Below the pieces are notes generated by a model, which did no database searches, was not told the DNA's origin, and saw only the letters and a list, made by a program, of their open reading frames with translations. Below are positions 61,501 through 64,000 of a DNA stretch of 64,000 bases, piece after piece. Source of the stretch: Dromaius novaehollandiae (Eukaryota; Chordata; Aves; Casuariiformes; Dromaiidae); contig NC_088113.1 in NCBI RefSeq assembly GCF_036370855.1, positions 18,682,501 through 18,746,500 of the forward strand, in the 5' to 3' direction. Positions within the stretch are counted from its first letter, which is position 1; each line of letters opens with the position of its first letter. A program made the translations under genes and the position numbers.

Positions 61501-63867
61501 CAGTTCGGGTAAGTAAGGCAAGTGCCGCGTTGGCTTTGAGCCACGAGTGCCAGAGTCTAAGGACAATGTATGTGATGAAATGCCACTAAATAGTTGGAGG
61601 CAAAACTTCCAGCCCAAAGTACATGTGGACTCCCGGGTCCTTGAGGATGTTGGCTGCAGCTGAAGAAGCCTCAGGCTGTGGCTGTCGTGCACGCTCACGC
61701 ACACGTTGCTGAAGAGTTTGTGTTCTCTGAAATGCAGTTTGCTCTTAACTCTGTCGAGGATTTATTTGGGGGTTTTTTTTCTTTGCTTTTGAGCCAGATT
61801 TGAAGAGCCTTTGCAACACTTAATGTCTAAGGGGAGCAGCCTGATGCAGCGGGAGGAAGAGGGTCAGCCTGAGACGAGTCACCTGTCCTCCCTGATAAAT
61901 GGGGATAATAAAACTTTCCCATCTCTTTTAATTTCCGTGAGAACTTCCCTTCTAAATGGAAAGGTTGTTTAAAAGTCAAATAGAAATATTACTGCGTTTA
62001 ATCACCTAGAATTCCAGCGTCCCCATGTCTCTTGCTGATTCATCCCTTCCCTGAGATGCTTCCTGCACAGCCGGCCCCGAGAAGCACTGCTGATTCCCGC
62101 AGTCCGAGTGACCTTAGCCGGCCCTTTCGCAGGCCTGTACCTCGCTCTGTGGTTTCCCTTGCAGCACGCTTGTGATCGGCGGCGTGGGGTCTCTCCTCCT
62201 CGACTGGTACGGCTGGGAAAGCGTTTTCTACTTCTCCGGCTTGCTCACCTTGCTCTGGGTTTACTGCACGTGCAAGTACCTCCTGAACGAGAAAGGTGAG
62301 TTCAGCCCCGTTCACCTCCCCCCGGCTGCTGCTCGCTGCCGGCACCCTGGGGACGTGGCAGCTCTTTTCTGCCGGTCCCCTGAGTTCCCCAGCTTTTACA
62401 CAGTGAATTTTGTTCAGGCGTCTTTGTATAACATACAGTGTGTCTGATCAAGGTACTAAACCCAGAAACAAGCTTTTGAAATAGGAGATCAGCAGTGTGA
62501 AAGGTCCAAGTCCCGCGCTGGATCTCTGCTGCTGGGAGTCCGATCCAGCTGCTCGGTGCTCTTCAGCAGCAGTGGCCACACCAGGCAGAGCATGTTCTCC
62601 AAAGTGGATTATGCTAAAGCCAAGATACTTATTCCAAAGTAAGAGCATCTACACACAGAGTTGTTCAAGACGGGTTAATCTGGAATATCTGCTCCGAATA
62701 ACTGTCAGGGAGTAATTCCACATATGGGCAAATGCTGGCTACAGCATCATTTGAGTGTGATCGGTCGGAGCCCTGCTCGTAAGGAGCCCGGTGTGTGCCT
62801 GGTGCTGCACAAAATTCAAACCTGGCCCCTGTCCAAAGACATTACTGTCTAATTATAGCAAGAGATGTAACAAATAGGGTGAAGGTGGCTGGATGGGGGA
62901 GTGTAGGGACAAAGTGAAGGAATCTTGGCCAGTGTAGTAAGCCTTCCAGTTGCACAGGACAGTGCTGATCATCACTTGCTTTGCATATCTTCTTCCCCGC
63001 AGAGCTCATCATCCCCTTGGATTATCTAACGAGAGGCCTCTCCGTATCCAAGCAGACCAAAGTGCCCTGGAAGCAGCTGTTCAGAAAGGCGCCGATCTGG
63101 TAGGTGGGTGCTGCGGGGCGAGCGTGGTGCGGCCGGCGTCGTCTCTGAGCCGAGGCCGCAGGGCTCGGACAGCACCGTCCCTCCAAAGGCTTTTCCGCCT
63201 CTCTGTGCTTATTTGTTCTGTGTATTTGCATTTTTCCCACTTATTTAGATATGTGGGAAAATATTAGCGGGTTTTCAAATCCCTTCTATGTAAACGAAGA
63301 ACCCAAGAGGTGACCTGGAGAAAAGGTGGTTTATTGCTCTGCGGAGGAACGTTAACCTCGAGTAACCATGGGTGCTTCCGCCGGCGCCGGGTCCCGAGAG
63401 AGCCCCGAGCAAAGCCCTGAGCAAAGCCCCGAGCAAAGCCCCTCGGAGCGGAGCAGCTCTCGCGGTGACGGGGACACGGCTGGGGACGGCACTCGCGTAA
63501 TCGCGGTGGCGATTCGCCTTGCCCGAAACCGTGAGCGGGCGTCGGGCATCCGTGCAGAGGGCTTGGGGCAGCGAAGGGACTCGTGCTGCTACCTTGGGCA
63601 AGCCAAGTGCAGTAGTTATCTATGGAAAAACCTCAGGAAGCAACTCCAGTGCCGCAAGGGATTTATTTATAGGCCAGGAACTGAAATATTGGGTTGCCAG
63701 AAAGCCTGTTTTTTACCCGGCATGACCTGTCGCTGTCACTGGTTGTTTCCTCCCCGCCGTGTGTTTTCAGGGCTGTCATCATCGCTCAGCTTTCCACGGC
63801 CAGCACGTTTTTCACCCTCCTCTCCTGGCTGCCGACTTTCTTCAAGGAAACTTTTCCCGAGTCGAAG
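55229..63867 (+). CDS. SLC17A9: SLC17A9 (vesicular nucleotide transporter VNUT), first seven coding exons
   Basis: CDS join 55229-55341, 58947-59144, 60589-60728, 61409-61508, 62165-62295, 63003-63099, 63771-63867, continuing right of the window; 876 nt, 292 codons of an expected 430-450. VNUT is an SLC17/MFS anion transporter that loads ATP and other nucleotides into secretory and synaptic vesicles, driven by membrane potential and chloride. Matches to human include CLLYCAR, VLSSFFWGYCLTQV, IGGEKV, SSAHL, MGLLQGVYFPAL, KVRESERAFTY, LLSWLPTFF and ETFPESK. The Arg in SRFLMGLLQG (residue about 143) corresponds to Arg119 of the 430-residue human form, reported as needed for transport. All joins keep phase. 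The C-terminal transmembrane half is outside the window. Confidence 0.96.
55342..58946 (+). other. SLC17A9 intron 1
   Basis: About 3.6 kb, strikingly GC-rich up to about 58.3 kb. Many long overlapping frames on both strands come from composition, and none resembles a known protein. An alternative first exon here is possible (human SLC17A9 has two N-termini) but I could not identify one. Confidence 0.7.
58947..59144 (+). CDS. SLC17A9: SLC17A9 exon 2
   Basis: Acceptor CCTCGGCAG|GCCCGAG at 58946/58947 and donor AGCGACCG|GTACCG at 59144/59145; 198 nt. It encodes the first transmembrane segment (VMLLLGTCLLYCARVAVPIC), the lumenal loop (RFDWDKKQSG) and the second membrane segment (VLSSFFWGYCLTQVIGGH), ending in the MFS-type GHxSDR motif whose Arg codon is completed by exon 3. 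Confidence 0.96.
59145..60588 (+). other. SLC17A9 intron 2
   Basis: About 1.4 kb, ordinary composition, no gene or clear repeat seen. Confidence 0.8.
60589..60728 (+). CDS. SLC17A9: SLC17A9 exon 3
   Basis: Acceptor TGTCTTCCAG|AATAGG at 60588/60589 and donor CTGCAAG|GTGAGG at 60728/60729; 140 nt. It encodes IGGEKVLLLSASAWGFLTVI, then SSAHLVFMTCSRFLMGLLQ: membrane segments 3 and 4 with the conserved Arg needed for anion transport in the SLC17 family. Confidence 0.96.
61409..61508 (+). CDS. SLC17A9: SLC17A9 exon 4
   Basis: Acceptor TTGCTCCCAG|GGGTG at 61408/61409 and donor CAGTTCGG|GTAAGT at 61508/61509; 100 nt. It encodes GVYFPALASLLSQKVRESER and then AFTYSTVGTGSQFG, highly conserved with human. 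Confidence 0.96.
61845..61920 (+). repeat. Possible MIR/CORE-SINE relic
   Basis: The stretch with GAGTCACCTGTCCTCCCTGA then TAAATGGGGATAATAAAACT resembles the MIR-type core (the CTCATCTGTAAAATGGGGATAATA region). It is short and diverged. Confidence 0.35.
62165..62295 (+). CDS. SLC17A9: SLC17A9 exon 5
   Basis: Acceptor TTTCCCTTGCAG|CACGC at 62164/62165 and donor GAGAAAG|GTGAGT at 62295/62296; 131 nt. It encodes TLVIGGVGSLLLDWYGWESV, FYFSGLLTLLWVYC and KYLLNEK: membrane segments 5 and 6. Confidence 0.96.
62775..62890 (+). repeat. Possible ancient LINE/SINE tail relic
   Basis: GTGCTGCACAAAATTCAAAC, then CCTGTCCAAAGACATTACTG and CTAATTATAGCAAGAG. This resembles the widely dispersed amniote sequence around 'ctgtacaaa...cctgccccaaagagcttacagtctaa'. 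The family is uncertain (L3/CR1-like or a SINE tail) and heavily decayed. Confidence 0.35.
63003..63099 (+). CDS. SLC17A9: SLC17A9 exon 6
   Basis: Acceptor TTCCCCGCAG|AGCTC at 63002/63003 and donor CCGATCTG|GTAGGT at 63099/63100; 97 nt. It encodes the central cytosolic loop, ELIIPLDYLTRGLSVSKQTK and VPWKQLFRKAPIW. The loop is the least conserved part, while VPW[KR][QR]LFRK matches human. Confidence 0.94.
63401..63448 (+). repeat. 12-bp minisatellite, about four units
   Basis: Tandem AGCCC[CT]GAGCAA units with the last one degenerate, in SLC17A9 intron 6. Nothing else is seen in that intron (63100-63770) or in intron 5 (62296-63002). Confidence 0.8.
63771..63867 (+). CDS. SLC17A9: SLC17A9 exon 7 (last in window)
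   Basis: Acceptor TGTGTTTTCAG|GGCTG at 63770/63771 and donor GAGTCGAAG|GTAAGT at 63867/63868; 97 nt, exit phase 0. It encodes AVIIAQLSTASTFFTLLSWL and PTFFKETFPESK, membrane segment 7 and the following loop. The remaining exons lie beyond 64000. Confidence 0.95.
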
Positions 63868-64000
63868 GTAAGTCGGCTTTTTGGCAGGCAGCAGAAAGCG
63901 ATCGCCGGTCTCCGCACAAGTGAGGGAACGGGGGGGATTGGCGTCCCCCCGTGCACCCCGTCTGCAGAAAGCTTCTGCACGCCTCCAGAGCGGGGGACGG

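Larger units (their letters stand above)
60729..62164 (+). other. SLC17A9 introns 3 and 4
   Basis: Introns 60729-61408 and 61509-62164 flank exon 4. Intron 4 contains a MIR/CORE-SINE-like fragment near 61.85 kb. Nothing else supported. Confidence 0.8.

Overview
This is vertebrate nuclear DNA, most likely from a bird. Three spliced genes lie in the order DIDO1 (minus strand), GID8 (plus), SLC17A9 (plus). This is the neighbourhood of human 20q13.33 and of avian chromosome 20. Compact introns, very GC-rich SLC17A9 exons and almost no recognisable interspersed repeats fit an avian microchromosome, but the species cannot be named from the sequence. I found no bacterial, viral or CRISPR content and no endogenous retrovirus.

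Layout. Positions 1-38480 hold the 5' half of DIDO1 read right to left. A non-coding first exon lies in a CpG island at about 38.4 kb. A 12.8 kb intron follows, then seven coding exons between 25.5 and 14.7 kb (about 713 codons, including the PHD finger), then at least 14.7 kb of intron running off the left edge. The TFIIS-like and SPOC exons are therefore outside the window. Positions 38.5-44.1 kb form the intergenic spacer between two divergent CpG-island promoters. GID8 is complete at 44.4 to about 51.7 kb: a non-coding exon 1, four coding exons giving 228 residues, and a long AU-rich 3' UTR. Positions 51.7-54.8 kb are intergenic. SLC17A9, the vesicular nucleotide transporter VNUT, starts at about 55.2 kb. 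Its first seven coding exons (292 codons) are present and the gene runs off the right edge.

All exon joins given here were checked for AG/GT borders and reading-frame phase, and every one is consistent. The three genes have unrelated jobs: chromatin reading, E3 ligase assembly and vesicular ATP loading. They look like conserved synteny, not a functional cluster.

The most interesting points are these. (1) DIDO1 has an N-terminal extension of about 163 residues encoded by three upstream exons, and the codon matching the mammalian start Met is TTG (Leu). (2) The same DIDO1 transcript has a read-through form ending at 14676, whose predicted length after correcting for the extension matches the mammalian short isoform. 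(3) The 9-mer CTCTATGGT occurs four times in the GID8 promoter and once in the DIDO1 promoter, always in the same orientation relative to transcription. I see no clear undescribed multi-gene system here.
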